From: Jidongwangia harbinensis
GTDB lineage: Bacteria; Actinomycetota; Actinomycetes; Mycobacteriales; Micromonosporaceae
NCBI RefSeq assembly: GCF_020216025.1
Contig: NZ_JAIWNC010000029.1
Location: 1 to 64,000 of the forward strand
Length of the DNA: 64,000 nucleotides
Direction of reading: 5' to 3'
In this document: positions 1-8,817 of the stretch, piece by piece
Layout of the letters: each line of letters starts with the position of its first letter
Position numbering within the stretch: position 1 is the stretch's first letter
Notes under the pieces: model-generated
The model's input: the letters and a program-made list of their open reading frames with translations, nothing else
Database searches by the model: none
What the model was told of the DNA's origin: nothing
Made by a program: the position numbers and the translations under genes

Positions 1-147
1 CCGCCGTTGAGAGTGAGCCTTCGGCAACGACTACCCGCGCACGTGCACCGGTGTGTCGCCGACCCGGTGAACGTTCGTGGTCAGCGCACTAGGCGATTGC
101 GCCGTCCGCACTCGGACGCCGGGAGCTTCCCCCGCACGGCATGAGCG

Positions 148-597
148 CTACGCGGGGAGTTCGAAGAGTTCCAGTTGAATGCCGTCGGGGTCACGCAGGT
201 AAAGGATCTTGGTACCGGCCAGCTCTCCCGGATGGATCCCCTCACCGCTGGCCAGCACCACGGGTTCGGAGTTGAGGTGGACGCCGCGTTCCTTGAGATC
301 CCGGACCGCGGCGTCCATGTCATCAACCTCGAAGCACAGGTGCATCATGCCGACGTCACAGTTGCGGCCGTCGAACGGCTTCGGTGTCGGGCGGTCGTAT
401 TGAATCAACTCAAGGAGCACGTTGTCGCCGGCGAGCGAGAAGGCCGCCCGCATCGCGGGGTTCTCCAGCTCCAGCACCGGACCGAGGGCGGCGTTGTCGG
501 CGGAGATGGTCACGCCGTTCGCGGCGATGCCCAGAACGTCCTCGTACCATCGCACCGATCGGTCGAGGTCGCTGACGGGTACGCCGATGTGATTCAT
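148..597 (-). CDS. VOC/glyoxalase-family protein
   Basis: A 149-aa single-module vicinal oxygen chelate protein. It opens with MNHIGVPVSDLDRSV and ends with a DPDGIQLELFELPA strand, the typical VOC pattern in which an N-terminal His and a C-terminal Glu hold a metal. The start at 597 is chosen because AAGGTG sits 6 nt upstream. The alternative ATG at 615 has GAGGG touching it, which is a poor spacing. The gene is divergent from the MmyB-type regulator at 709, which probably controls it. The substrate cannot be read from sequence; small-molecule isomerase, dioxygenase or antibiotic-binding roles are all possible. Confidence 0.85.
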   Translation of the reverse strand: MNHIGVPVSDLDRSVRWYEDVLGIAANGVTISADNAALGPVLELENPAMRAAFSLAGDNVLLELIQYDRPTPKPFDGRNCDVGMMHLCFEVDDMDAAVRDLKERGVHLNSEPVVLASGEGIHPGELAGTKILYLRDPDGIQLELFELPA

Positions 598-667
598 TCG
601 TGTCACCTTGAACATCCCTCGATGCTGCACCACCGCGGACCCGGAGAGGGAGGCATGGATCTTGCGC

Positions 668-680
668 GTACTGGTAGTAC
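668..680. promoter_or_regulatory. Candidate operator between divergent VOC and XRE genes
   Basis: GTACT-GGT-AGTAC is a perfect inverted repeat in the short gap between two divergent genes. Its place fits an operator for the adjacent XRE regulator. This is inferred from position and symmetry only. Confidence 0.35.
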
Positions 681-708
681 TACGATCCGGTCGGCCGGAT
701 GAAGGAGC

Positions 709-1542
709 ATGGAGGGGATGAATCGTCTCGGCGCCGCGCTTCGTGCCTGGCGGGATCGGACGGACCCCGCGACTGTCGGTCTGGTTCATCACTCGCCGCG
801 GCGGGTTGCCGGCCTGCGCCGGGGTGAACTCGCGACGTTGGCCGGCATCTCCGTCGAGTACGTCGCGCAACTGGAGCAGGGCCGAGCGGCTACTCCATCG
901 GCTCAGGTCTGCATGGCGTTGGCTCGTGCGTTGCAGCTCTCCGATCACGAACAGGCTCACCTGCTGCGGCTGGCCGGGCATGTGGTCAGTCCTGACCGCG
1001 TGCCCAGGCTGATCCCGGTCAGCGTGCGCCGGGTGGTCGACCAGCTGGGCGCCAACCCACTGTCGGTGTATGACGCCACCTGGCAGCTGCTGCACTGGAA
1101 TCCGTTGTTCACCGCGACCTGGGGCGACCCGGCCAGATCCGGCTACGAGGACCGCAACGCGATGATCGTTCAATTCGAGGGGCGTAACCCGCGGGTCCGC
1201 CAGAATGCGGCGGAACGCGCCTGGTTCGAGCAATCTCTTGTTGCCGACCTACGGACCACTGCCAGTCGGTACCCGAACGATCCCGACGTGGCCGCATTGA
1301 TCGAACGGCTGAGCCGTAGTGCGCGGTTCCGCGAGCTGTGGACGCAACCGACAGTCGCGGCGCACGAGAGCGCGCACAAGATCGCTGTCCATCCGGAGGT
1401 TGGCGAGATCGCTCTGGACGCCAACATCCTTCCTACCCAGGACAGCGATCTGCGCGTCGTGGTGCTGACGGCGCGGCCCGGCACCGATGCCCGGAGCAAG
1501 CTGAATCGGTTGGCCACGGCCGAGGCCCGTAAAGCGGGCTGA
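709..1542 (+). CDS. XRE-family regulator with MmyB-like ligand-binding domain
   Basis: A 277-aa DNA-binding protein. Residues about 8-75 form an XRE helix-turn-helix (RRGELATLAGISVEYVAQLE). Residues about 100-270 match the MmyB-type ligand-binding fold of actinobacterial regulators (WQLLHWNPLFTA, then FRELWTQPTVAAHESAHK near the C terminus). The ATG at 709 has AGGAG one base upstream; ATG 718 is an equally possible start. It is divergent from the VOC gene and probably regulates it. Its stop abuts the stop of the convergent gene at 1543. The ligand is unknown. Confidence 0.85.
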   Translation: MEGMNRLGAALRAWRDRTDPATVGLVHHSPRRVAGLRRGELATLAGISVEYVAQLEQGRAATPSAQVCMALARALQLSDHEQAHLLRLAGHVVSPDRVPRLIPVSVRRVVDQLGANPLSVYDATWQLLHWNPLFTATWGDPARSGYEDRNAMIVQFEGRNPRVRQNAAERAWFEQSLVADLRTTASRYPNDPDVAALIERLSRSARFRELWTQPTVAAHESAHKIAVHPEVGEIALDANILPTQDSDLRVVVLTARPGTDARSKLNRLATAEARKAG

Positions 1543-1977
1543 TCAAGCCGTGTGCAGGGCCTCCAGCGCCGCCATCGTCTCCATCGTCAGCATGCGCGCG
1601 TTCTCCAGAGCCACCACCACCCACGAGTCGTCACGCCACACCGCAACGAACAACTGCATCGAATAGCGTGTCGACGGTGGCTCGGTCTCCCCGGGCATGA
1701 GGATGCCGACGCGGCTGTGGACCACGCCCACGCCCGGACTCACGATCCGTGCGAAGTGCACTTCGCCGCCGACCAGCCGCGAGCCCGCCAACAGCGTGCC
1801 GAGCAGTACCTCGTGGCTGGCGATCATGTCAGCCCGGCTGCGGTAGATGGTCCCCTCGAGTTCGGCGAACACGGCGTCCTCGGCGAAATCGGCGAAGAAG
1901 CCGGCGACGTCGCCGCGGTTCCATGCGTCGTACATCCGGAGGGGGATGGCACTCAAGGTCTCGATGGACTGTTCCAC
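1543..1977 (-). CDS. SnoaL/DUF4440-like (NTF2-fold) protein
   Basis: A 144-aa protein from a GTG start. The pattern MYDAWNRGDVAGFFADFAEDAVFAELEG, followed by strand-rich sequence ending DDSWVVVALENARM, is that of SgcJ/EcaC and DUF4440 NTF2-like proteins. These form a cone-shaped barrel used as an enzyme pocket or binding module. No signal peptide is visible. The gene is convergent with the MmyB-type regulator, with abutting stop codons. The specific reaction cannot be assigned. Confidence 0.75.
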   Translation of the reverse strand: MEQSIETLSAIPLRMYDAWNRGDVAGFFADFAEDAVFAELEGTIYRSRADMIASHEVLLGTLLAGSRLVGGEVHFARIVSPGVGVVHSRVGILMPGETEPPSTRYSMQLFVAVWRDDSWVVVALENARMLTMETMAALEALHTA

Positions 1978-2040
1978 GCGTTCACTGTTCCTTCGGTGCT
2001 TCGTACGGATGAGGGGTTGTCGCTCTGGTTCCGGACCGGG

Positions 2041-2469
2041 TCAGTCAGTGGCGGGGCCGCGTTTCCAGGCGTACCAGCCGCGGCAGAGCACGTACGCGGT
2101 CAGGGTCGCGACCACCACGGCGCCGTCGATGGCGGCGGTCAGCGCGCTGCCGGGCAGATCCATGACGATCAGGGCCTGGACGGTGACCAACGTCTTCTGG
2201 AGCAGGATCAGCTCGAACATGCCGCGCTGAGCACGTGGCGCGACGGCGAGCAGCGCCCACATGCCGGCAAAGACCAGATAGGCGGTCGTCCGCCAGAACT
2301 CGGTGAGGAGGAAGTCGTCCGGCGCGTCGGAGACCCGGCCGATCCCGTCGACGAAGGCGCCCATCGTGGCGATGGCGCACACCGCCAGAAGTGACCTGCC
2401 GATCCGGTCCGCGCCGGGACTGCGACGGCCGGTGTCCGGCACGTCGGTGTGAGGAGTCGTGGTTTGCAC
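2041..2469 (-). CDS. Small four-helix membrane protein, unknown function
   Basis: A 142-aa protein (GTG start) with four hydrophobic stretches: SLLAVCAIATMGAFVDGIG, TTAYLVFAGMWALLAVA, LVTVQALIVMDLPG and AIDGAVVVATLTAYVLC. The N terminus is polar and rich in Thr, Pro and Arg. It resembles small actinobacterial integral membrane proteins without a characterised function. It lies downstream of the LuxR-type regulator at 2515 in the same direction with a 45-bp gap, so the two could be co-transcribed. Confidence 0.6.
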   Translation of the reverse strand: MQTTTPHTDVPDTGRRSPGADRIGRSLLAVCAIATMGAFVDGIGRVSDAPDDFLLTEFWRTTAYLVFAGMWALLAVAPRAQRGMFELILLQKTLVTVQALIVMDLPGSALTAAIDGAVVVATLTAYVLCRGWYAWKRGPATD

Positions 2470-2514
2470 CGGAACACCGTGCCGTCGGCGCAGCCGCGTT
2501 CGCGTCGGTGAAAC

Positions 2515-5217
2515 CTACGTATGCCGGGGGTCCTCGTGGGTCTGGACGATGGGCAGATCACGAAGCTGGCGGCGCGAAGAGATGCCCAGCTTGCGATAGA
2601 TGTTCCGGAGATGGGCATCGACGGTACGACGGCTGAGGAACAGCCGGGTGGCGACCTCCTGGGACGTCGCGCCGGTGGCGACATGCCGCGCGATGTAGAG
2701 CTCCTGCATGGTGAGGTGGGCGAAGTCGTGTTCGGTCCGCCGGCGGGCGTTCTCGCCGGTCGCCGCCAGTTCCGTGGACGCGCGGCGAGCGAAACCCTCG
2801 ATGCCACGTTCGGAGAACAGACTGTGCGCCGTACGCAGCTCGCGGCGGGCGTCACGGCGCCGGCCTTCCCGGCGGAGCCACTCGCCGTACAGCAGGTGGG
2901 CGCGGGCTCGGTAGGTCAGCAGAATGCTGTGCTGGAGCTGCTCGACCGCCTCGGCGAAGTCGGCTTCCTGCCCGGTGACGAGTCCCCGGGCGTACGCGTG
3001 GACGCCCAGTCCGGTCGGTGTCCGGCTTCCTTCGGCCCGCTGGGCCAGCCGGTGCAGAGCCTCGGACGCCTCGTCGGCCTCGCCGCAGCGTACGGCCGCC
3101 TCGACCAGCTCGGGCAGCGCCATGCCGGTCAGGAAGAGGTCGTCCGACGAGGTTGCGCAGCGGGCTGCGCGCAGCGCGGCGGGGTAGTCGGCCAGGCCGT
3201 TGAACAGTACCGCCGCCGCCCACGAAACGTTGGCTCTGAGTTGCCCGGCGACCGGAGCGGCGGCGCTTGCCCGGCGAACCTCGTCGGCGTCGGCCGGGCG
3301 GCCGCGTATCGCGGCCAGCTGGAGCCGGTGATATGCCAGCGGTGGCTGGCCGGTCGCGTCGGCCACCGCTTCCTCCTCGGCGGTCGCGGTGATCGCGGCG
3401 TCGATGTCACCGGTCAGAATGGCGTGCTGTGCGGCCTGGGCGAGACCCCCTCGCAACAGCAGCGGAGCACCCGACCGGCGGCCCGCCGCCAGCAGCGACG
3501 TGGCGATCAGAGCGTAGGCGTCCGCGTCCCACAGCTCGGAGGAGATCATGATCGCCAGCGACGGCCGGCGGACCCACAAAGGTTCGCCGGCGCCTTCCAG
3601 CACCCGCCGCATCAGCGGGGCAGCGTCTCGGTGGCCACGCTCGGCCAGGGCGGAGAGCGCGTCCAGCACATCCGGTTCCCTCCCGGCCGGCGCGATCTGG
3701 TCCGCCTCGGCGAGGATCGCCGGCAGGACGCTACTGGCGCAGCCGACCGTGAGACTCACCTCCGCCGTGTCGATGAGGCAATCGCGAGCCTGAGCGGAAT
3801 CGACGGCCGCGAGGCTCCGTGCCGCACGCAGCATGGACGTGGACGCGAGTCGGGCGTCGTGCCGGACGAAGGCGAGCCCGCCGGAAATGCGGTCGGCGCG
3901 GGCCCGCTGGCCGACGTCGAGCCCGAGGCCGCTGAGGACGGCCAGTAGGTCCGCGGCGACGTCGACATGGCCGGCATCGAGGTTGGCCTGAGCCGCCTTC
4001 AGGGTGCGTTCGATTCTCGTACCAGGATCGAGAGTCAAAGCGGCGGCCCGCTCGAGGAAGGCGGCGACGGCTTGAACGCCGCCGCGCGAGGTGGCGGTTG
4101 CGGCGCATCGCTCCAGCTCTGCGGCAACGTCGTCATCCGGGCCGACGCAGCTCTGCGCCCGGTGCCACGCACGCCGGTCCGGATCGTTCACCGGATCGGT
4201 CACGTCCGCCAGGGCCCGGTGCGCGGTACGCAGCCGGTCCGCGGGGGCGGCGCGATAGACGGCCGAGCGGGCCAGCGGATGGCAGAACCGGATACGGGTG
4301 GCGAAGTCGACCAGACCCGTTGCGCTGACCGCTCCGGTCGCGGCAGCGACGTCGAGGCCCAGTCGTTGTGCGGCGGACCACAGCAGGCTCGCGTTGCCGG
4401 TGGGGTCGGCGCTGGCAATGGTGAGCAGCATCAGCGGTTCGTCGGCCAGGCCGGTCAGCCGATTCTGGTAGCCACGTTCGATCCGCGACGGCACCGGCAG
4501 CGTGGCGGTGGCGATGAATCCACCGGCCTTCGGCAACTCGAGCAGTGCCAGCGGGTTTCCGCGTGCCTCGGCCACGATCCGGTCCCGGACCTGTGGATCG
4601 AGAGCCACGTGGCTGCTCGCGGACAGCAAGGCCCGCGCATCCGCGTCGGTCAGCCCGGACACGGGCAGAGAGGGCAGCTCGTCCAGGCCGGCCACGGGCG
4701 CCGGTGAGCGGACCGCGAACAGGACGGCGACCTGCTCCACGCCGATGCGCCGGGCGACGAAGGCCAGTGCCCGGGTCGAGGCGTCGTCCAGCCATTGCGC
4801 GTCGTCGATCAGGCAGACCAGGGGCTGGTCCCGCGCTCCGGTGACGAGCAGGTTCAGGGTGGCGAGCCCGATCCGCAGCGGATCGGGCCGGCCATCCGCC
4901 AGGCCCAGGGCGACCTCCATCGCCTCGCGCTGCGGCTCGGGAAGTTTGTGCAGCCCGTCCAGCAGCGGCACGCAGAGCTGGTGCAGGGCCGCGTACGGCA
5001 GCTCGGTCTCGAATTCGGAACCGGTTGCCGTCATGACCTGACCGTCGGCCGCGGCCCGGCCGGCGTGAGCCAGCAGTGCGCTCTTGCCGATCCCGGCCTC
5101 GCCGCGAATCACCAACGCGCCGCCGTGACCGGTGCGGGTGGCGGCAACCAGATCGTCGATCCGCCGCCTCTCCGCACGTCTGCCGATGAGTTCGGCGCTC
5201 TGGTTCAGCTTTCGCAC
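2515..5217 (-). CDS. Large ATP-binding LuxR-family (LAL/MalT-like) regulator
   Basis: A 900-aa regulator. Walker A (GEAGIGKS) lies at residues 39-46, a Walker B-like CLIDDAQWLDD near 135, and a long helical, TPR-like region fills the middle. A C-terminal LuxR helix-turn-helix at about 830-890 contains QEVATRLFLSRRTVDAHLRN. This is the STAND/LAL architecture, in which ATP and an inducer release an activator of degradative or secondary-metabolite genes. The start is a GTG. The target is not evident; the four-helix membrane protein just downstream is a candidate co-transcribed gene. Confidence 0.9.
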   Translation of the reverse strand: MRKLNQSAELIGRRAERRRIDDLVAATRTGHGGALVIRGEAGIGKSALLAHAGRAAADGQVMTATGSEFETELPYAALHQLCVPLLDGLHKLPEPQREAMEVALGLADGRPDPLRIGLATLNLLVTGARDQPLVCLIDDAQWLDDASTRALAFVARRIGVEQVAVLFAVRSPAPVAGLDELPSLPVSGLTDADARALLSASSHVALDPQVRDRIVAEARGNPLALLELPKAGGFIATATLPVPSRIERGYQNRLTGLADEPLMLLTIASADPTGNASLLWSAAQRLGLDVAAATGAVSATGLVDFATRIRFCHPLARSAVYRAAPADRLRTAHRALADVTDPVNDPDRRAWHRAQSCVGPDDDVAAELERCAATATSRGGVQAVAAFLERAAALTLDPGTRIERTLKAAQANLDAGHVDVAADLLAVLSGLGLDVGQRARADRISGGLAFVRHDARLASTSMLRAARSLAAVDSAQARDCLIDTAEVSLTVGCASSVLPAILAEADQIAPAGREPDVLDALSALAERGHRDAAPLMRRVLEGAGEPLWVRRPSLAIMISSELWDADAYALIATSLLAAGRRSGAPLLLRGGLAQAAQHAILTGDIDAAITATAEEEAVADATGQPPLAYHRLQLAAIRGRPADADEVRRASAAAPVAGQLRANVSWAAAVLFNGLADYPAALRAARCATSSDDLFLTGMALPELVEAAVRCGEADEASEALHRLAQRAEGSRTPTGLGVHAYARGLVTGQEADFAEAVEQLQHSILLTYRARAHLLYGEWLRREGRRRDARRELRTAHSLFSERGIEGFARRASTELAATGENARRRTEHDFAHLTMQELYIARHVATGATSQEVATRLFLSRRTVDAHLRNIYRKLGISSRRQLRDLPIVQTHEDPRHT

Positions 5218-5472
5218 TCACGTAACGTAGCCAGCCCTGCCAAGCGCGCACCGGGTAACCAGGAAGGTGGTCGGCCTGCAGATCGGTTTCGCCGGCATCG
5301 TGCTGGCGAAGGAAATGCACGCAGGGTCACGGTCTCGGATCGTGCGGTGAACTCCGGCGTGCGGTGCAGGGCTGGGACCCCCGCCCGGCCGGTGTCCGCC
5401 GACCGGCGCCGCCTCCGAATCACGAAAGCCTCAGGAGGTCAGAACTCGCGGCGTCCGGTCTAGAGTGGACGC

Positions 5473-6399
5473 GTGCTGGGAGTCGTCGCGGCCGCGCTTG
5501 GCGGTCCTGAGGTGTTGCAAGTGACCGAACTGCCCGATCCTGAGGCGGGGCCGGGGCAGGTGGTCGTCCGGGTCTGTGCGGTCTGTGTGCACCCGGCTGA
5601 CGTCGCCGCCACGACCGGGGAGATCCCTCGCGGGCCGGTGCCGCCGCCGTTCTCGCCCGGGTGGGACATTGCCGGCGAGGTGGCATCGGTCGGCCCCGAC
5701 ACGGCGGAGTTCCGGGTGGGTGATCGCGTCGTCGGGATGATTCCGTGGTATTTGACCCGGGGTGCACCCGGTGGCTATGCCGAGTTCGTGGCCGCCGAAG
5801 CGGAATGGCTGGTGCCGTTGCCGGACGGGCTCGACTTCGCGTCCGCCGCCACGGTGCCGCTGAACGCGCAGACCGCGCACCAGGGGCTGTCCCTGGTGTC
5901 CCTGGCCATGCTCCCGGCCGGCAGCAGCATGCTGGTCACCGGTGCCAGCGGTGGTGTCGGCGGATTCGCCGCCCAGCTCGCCGTGCAGGGCGGCTACCGT
6001 GTGCTGGCGCAGGCCAGCCACGGGGATGAGCAATGGGTGCAGGAGATCGGCGCCCACGAGGTCGTGTCCCGCTCCGCCGATCTGGCCGCGGTGGGGCCGG
6101 TGGCCGCGGTGTTCGACGCGGTCCCCATCGGCGAGGAAGCGGCCGCGGCCGTCGAGGACCGGGGAGTCGTGGTCACGACCCGGCCCACGCCGGCCATCGT
6201 TCCGGCCCGTGGCGTGCGCCAGGAGCTGCAACTCATCCGGCTCGATCGCAAGGTGTTGGCCGACCTGGTGAGTCAGGTGGCGGCGGGACGGCTGCGCACG
6301 CGGGTGGCGGCCACGATGCCGTTGACCGAGGCGGCCGACGCGCATCGGCAGGTGCTGGCCGGCGGCCTGCGCGGAAAGATCGTGCTGACGGTGGGCTGA
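5473..6399 (+). CDS. Zinc-free NADP-dependent MDR oxidoreductase (quinone reductase type)
   Basis: A 308-aa medium-chain dehydrogenase/reductase. The GroES-like half holds HPADVAATTG and PFSPGWDIAGEV. The nucleotide-binding motif GASGGVGG begins near residue 157. Structural-zinc cysteines are absent, as in quinone oxidoreductase-like members, so hydride transfer from NADPH to a quinone or enone is likely. The start is a GTG at 5473. TAGAGT at 5461-5466 lies exactly 6 nt upstream, which fits a leaderless transcript with no Shine-Dalgarno. Confidence 0.88.
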   Translation: MLGVVAAALGGPEVLQVTELPDPEAGPGQVVVRVCAVCVHPADVAATTGEIPRGPVPPPFSPGWDIAGEVASVGPDTAEFRVGDRVVGMIPWYLTRGAPGGYAEFVAAEAEWLVPLPDGLDFASAATVPLNAQTAHQGLSLVSLAMLPAGSSMLVTGASGGVGGFAAQLAVQGGYRVLAQASHGDEQWVQEIGAHEVVSRSADLAAVGPVAAVFDAVPIGEEAAAAVEDRGVVVTTRPTPAIVPARGVRQELQLIRLDRKVLADLVSQVAAGRLRTRVAATMPLTEAADAHRQVLAGGLRGKIVLTVG

Positions 6400-6472
6400 G
6401 CCGGCCCCCGCACCGGTTCCGGGACGGTGCGGCGACCGAGCCTGCCGCGGTGGCGGCAGGCAGGTCGCGCAC

Positions 6473-7393
6473 TCACCGGTGGACGGAGGATCTCCGGTCG
6501 AGGTACGGATCGGCTTCGGACCGGTTCGTGAGGCAGTCCGTCGGCATGGTGTCGACCATCGTGCCGGCGCCGTTCGGGCTTCGGTAGCGGACCAGGGCCG
6601 CCCATCCGCAGGCGCCCTCGACCACTCCGGCGCGACGGTCACCGTTCCGGTGCACCCACACCGGATCGCCCGGCCGGCACGCCACCGCGGGTGCCGCGGC
6701 GGTCTCGTACGTCTCGGTGTGGTCGCCGCTCTCGGTGGACACGACCCACGTGCTACCGGCCTTGTCGGTGCTGCTCGCATGCCGCTTGGCACTGAACATC
6801 GCCTGGTCCGCGCGTCGCAGCAGGTCGACGAGGTCGGCGGAGCGCCCGGCCGGTACGACGCCGATCGAGGCGGTGACGGACAGGGCGTGGCCCTTGACGT
6901 CCATCGGGGGCGCGATCGCCGCACTCAGCGAGCCGGCCACGTGGTGCCACCAGGTGGCCGGGGCGTCGGCGCGCGGGGCACGTGACAGCGCGGCGAACTC
7001 GTCACCACCGAACCGGGCCACCAGGTGGTCGTCGAGGCAGGCGGCCATGCGGCGGGCGACCACGCGAAGGACCTCGTCGCCGGCGTCGTGCCCGTACGTG
7101 TCGTTGATCGGCTTGAAGCCGTTGAGGTCGAGGATCAGGACGGCCGACGGGCAGTCGTCGCCGCGCAGCAGCTCCGGGGCGAGGGCGTGGAAGAGGCGGC
7201 GGTTGGCAAGCCCGGTGAGCTCGTCGTGGCCGGCCATCCACCGCAGTGCGGCGCGCTCCTGCTCCAGTTTCTGAACGTGCGCCGAAAGCTGGTCGATGCG
7301 AGCCTGGAGGCGGGCGGTCTCGGCCCCGATCCGCAGCTGAGCGTCATCTGGCAACGCACCGCCCGCGTCGGCGGCGGGATCGAGGATCCGCAT
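6473..7393 (-). CDS. GGDEF-domain diguanylate cyclase
   Basis: A 306-aa soluble protein. An N-terminal coiled coil (about 20-55, ETARLQARIDQLSAHVQKLEQ) leads into a GGDEF domain (about 60-220) with DELTGLANRRLF and an intact RFGGDEF active-site loop, so it should make c-di-GMP from GTP. The RxxD inhibitory site expected just upstream of GGDEF is not present. About 80 residues follow, holding a small strand-rich segment (CRPGDPVWVHRNGDRRAGVV). The start at 7393 has GAGAGGA 6 nt upstream; an earlier in-frame GTG at 7423 has none. Confidence 0.88.
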   Translation of the reverse strand: MRILDPAADAGGALPDDAQLRIGAETARLQARIDQLSAHVQKLEQERAALRWMAGHDELTGLANRRLFHALAPELLRGDDCPSAVLILDLNGFKPINDTYGHDAGDEVLRVVARRMAACLDDHLVARFGGDEFAALSRAPRADAPATWWHHVAGSLSAAIAPPMDVKGHALSVTASIGVVPAGRSADLVDLLRRADQAMFSAKRHASSTDKAGSTWVVSTESGDHTETYETAAAPAVACRPGDPVWVHRNGDRRAGVVEGACGWAALVRYRSPNGAGTMVDTMPTDCLTNRSEADPYLDRRSSVHR

Positions 7394-7712
7394 CGGCCGT
7401 CCTCTCAGAACTGCGGCGGACAAGCGGGGGGCCGGTCAAGTCGACGACGAGGAATCGCCGAGCGCCACAGTGGAATCATGACAGTCGGTCGAGGCCCGTG
7501 CAAGATTTCACCGCGACAGGTATCACGGTGACATGATGCATCTATGGGCGGTTTCGGCTACTCTAGGTGCTGCCACTTTCGTGGTGAAAGGACAGTGCAG
7601 GGACGCGAAGTGTTGATCCTGCACGTCACGCTGGCTTTGGGTTTCACACCGGCTACTGGATCGGTGGCAAGTCGGTTACGCACAGCAAGCAACTCCAGAG
7701 GGAGGGGCACTG
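7394..7712. other. Intergenic region upstream of DUF397 gene
   Basis: No convincing gene. It holds the back-to-back upstream regions of the GGDEF gene and the DUF397 gene. A 7-bp inverted repeat, GTGCAGG at 7595-7601 and CCTGCAC at 7618-7624, is the only clear structure. An open frame from 7544 overlaps the DUF397 gene out of frame and has no credible coding signal. Confidence 0.5.
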
Positions 7713-7919
7713 ATGAGCAGCGAAACCGGTTGGATCATTTCCAGCAGGTCGACAGGCAACGGCGGCAGTTGCGTCGAGGCTCGTCGCCGGGAAGGCGTCA
7801 TCGAGGTTCGCAACAGCAAGGCACGCGAGGCCGGCACCGTGGTGTTCACGACCGAGGAGTGGGACTCGTTCCTGTTCGGCGCCAAGCGCGGTGAGTTCGA
7901 CGAGCTCCTGTCCGACTGA
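7713..7919 (+). CDS. DUF397 small protein
   Basis: A 68-aa protein of the actinobacterial DUF397 family. It has the hallmark WIISSRSTGNGGSCVEAR, a strand with VEVRNSK-like sequence, and a C-terminal FTTEEWDSFLFGAKRGEFD. GGGAGGGG lies 6 nt before the ATG. DUF397 proteins are usually encoded beside DUF5753 XRE regulators and have been described as toxin-antitoxin-like partners. Here the XRE gene (8753-9574) lies just beyond a DUF574 methyltransferase that converges on this gene. Confidence 0.9.
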   Translation: MSSETGWIISSRSTGNGGSCVEARRREGVIEVRNSKAREAGTVVFTTEEWDSFLFGAKRGEFDELLSD

Positions 7920-7944
7920 TCACGGCGACCGGGGGACGGTCCGC

Positions 7945-8817
7945 TCAGGGTAGGCGGCCCACCCCGACGTAGATGCTCGAGCGTTCCGGCCGGTCCCTGA
8001 ACTCGTCGACCATGTCCGGGTCCGGCCGCCAGGTGTTGAGCCAGACGAGGCCGGGTTCGACCATCCGGCACTCGTCGAAGAACCGGGCCACGTCGCTCTT
8101 CTCGCGGGGAACGAGCGGCGTGGTGGTCTGCTGCCGGTACTCCCTCTGGGTCTTCTCCCACTCCCGCTCGTCGACGATCAGCTCGTCGAGCGTCGCGTGC
8201 GCGACCACGAGGTGGCTGCCGGGCGCGAGCGCGGAGCGGAACGTGGCCACGATGTCGCACACCTCGTCGGTGTCCTCGACGAAGTGCAGCACCGCGACCA
8301 TCAGGACCGCCATCGGCTGGTCGAAGTCCAGCAGATCGCGTACCTGCGGATGGTCGAGGATGGCCTGCGGCTCACGGATGTCCGCGCGGATGGCCGTGGC
8401 GTACTGGTTGCCCGCAAGCAACTGCAGACTCTCCGACACGGCGTCGGGATCGACGTCCACGTAGACCACCCGGGCGCCCGGGACCACCGCCTGGGCGATC
8501 TCGTGGACGTTGCCCTCGGTGGGGATACCGGAGCCGATGTCGAGAAACTGGTGTACGCCGACCGATGTCAGGTAGCGAACGGCGCGGGCGAGGAACGCCC
8601 GGTTGTCCCGGGCGATCGTGCGGAGCATCGGAGTCCGCTCCAGGAGAACCTTCGCCACCGCCCGGTCTGCCGGGAAGTTGTGGATCCCACCCAGGTAGTA
8701 GTCGTACAACCGGGCAGCGGTGACGGGCTTCCGAGGTGCGTCCGGGGCGCCGTCACCGGAACTCGTCGACCGGTGTGGAGTCCTTACCGATGAGATCGAA
8801 TATCCGCCGGTACTCAT
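7945..8817 (-). CDS. DUF574-family SAM-dependent methyltransferase
   Basis: A 290-aa S-adenosyl-methionine-binding protein. ARLYDYYLGGIHNFPADR at the N terminus, LDIGSGIPTEGNVHEIAQ (SAM motif I) and VVYVDVDPDAV (acidic motif II) are diagnostic of the DUF574 family, which is expanded in Streptomyces and Micromonosporaceae. The ATG at 8817 has GAGG 5 nt upstream and overlaps the 3' end of the XRE gene by 65 bp. A downstream GTG would reduce the overlap. The two genes are co-directional and probably one operon. The substrate is unknown. Confidence 0.88.
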   Translation of the reverse strand: MSTGGYSISSVRTPHRSTSSGDGAPDAPRKPVTAARLYDYYLGGIHNFPADRAVAKVLLERTPMLRTIARDNRAFLARAVRYLTSVGVHQFLDIGSGIPTEGNVHEIAQAVVPGARVVYVDVDPDAVSESLQLLAGNQYATAIRADIREPQAILDHPQVRDLLDFDQPMAVLMVAVLHFVEDTDEVCDIVATFRSALAPGSHLVVAHATLDELIVDEREWEKTQREYRQQTTTPLVPREKSDVARFFDECRMVEPGLVWLNTWRPDPDMVDEFRDRPERSSIYVGVGRLP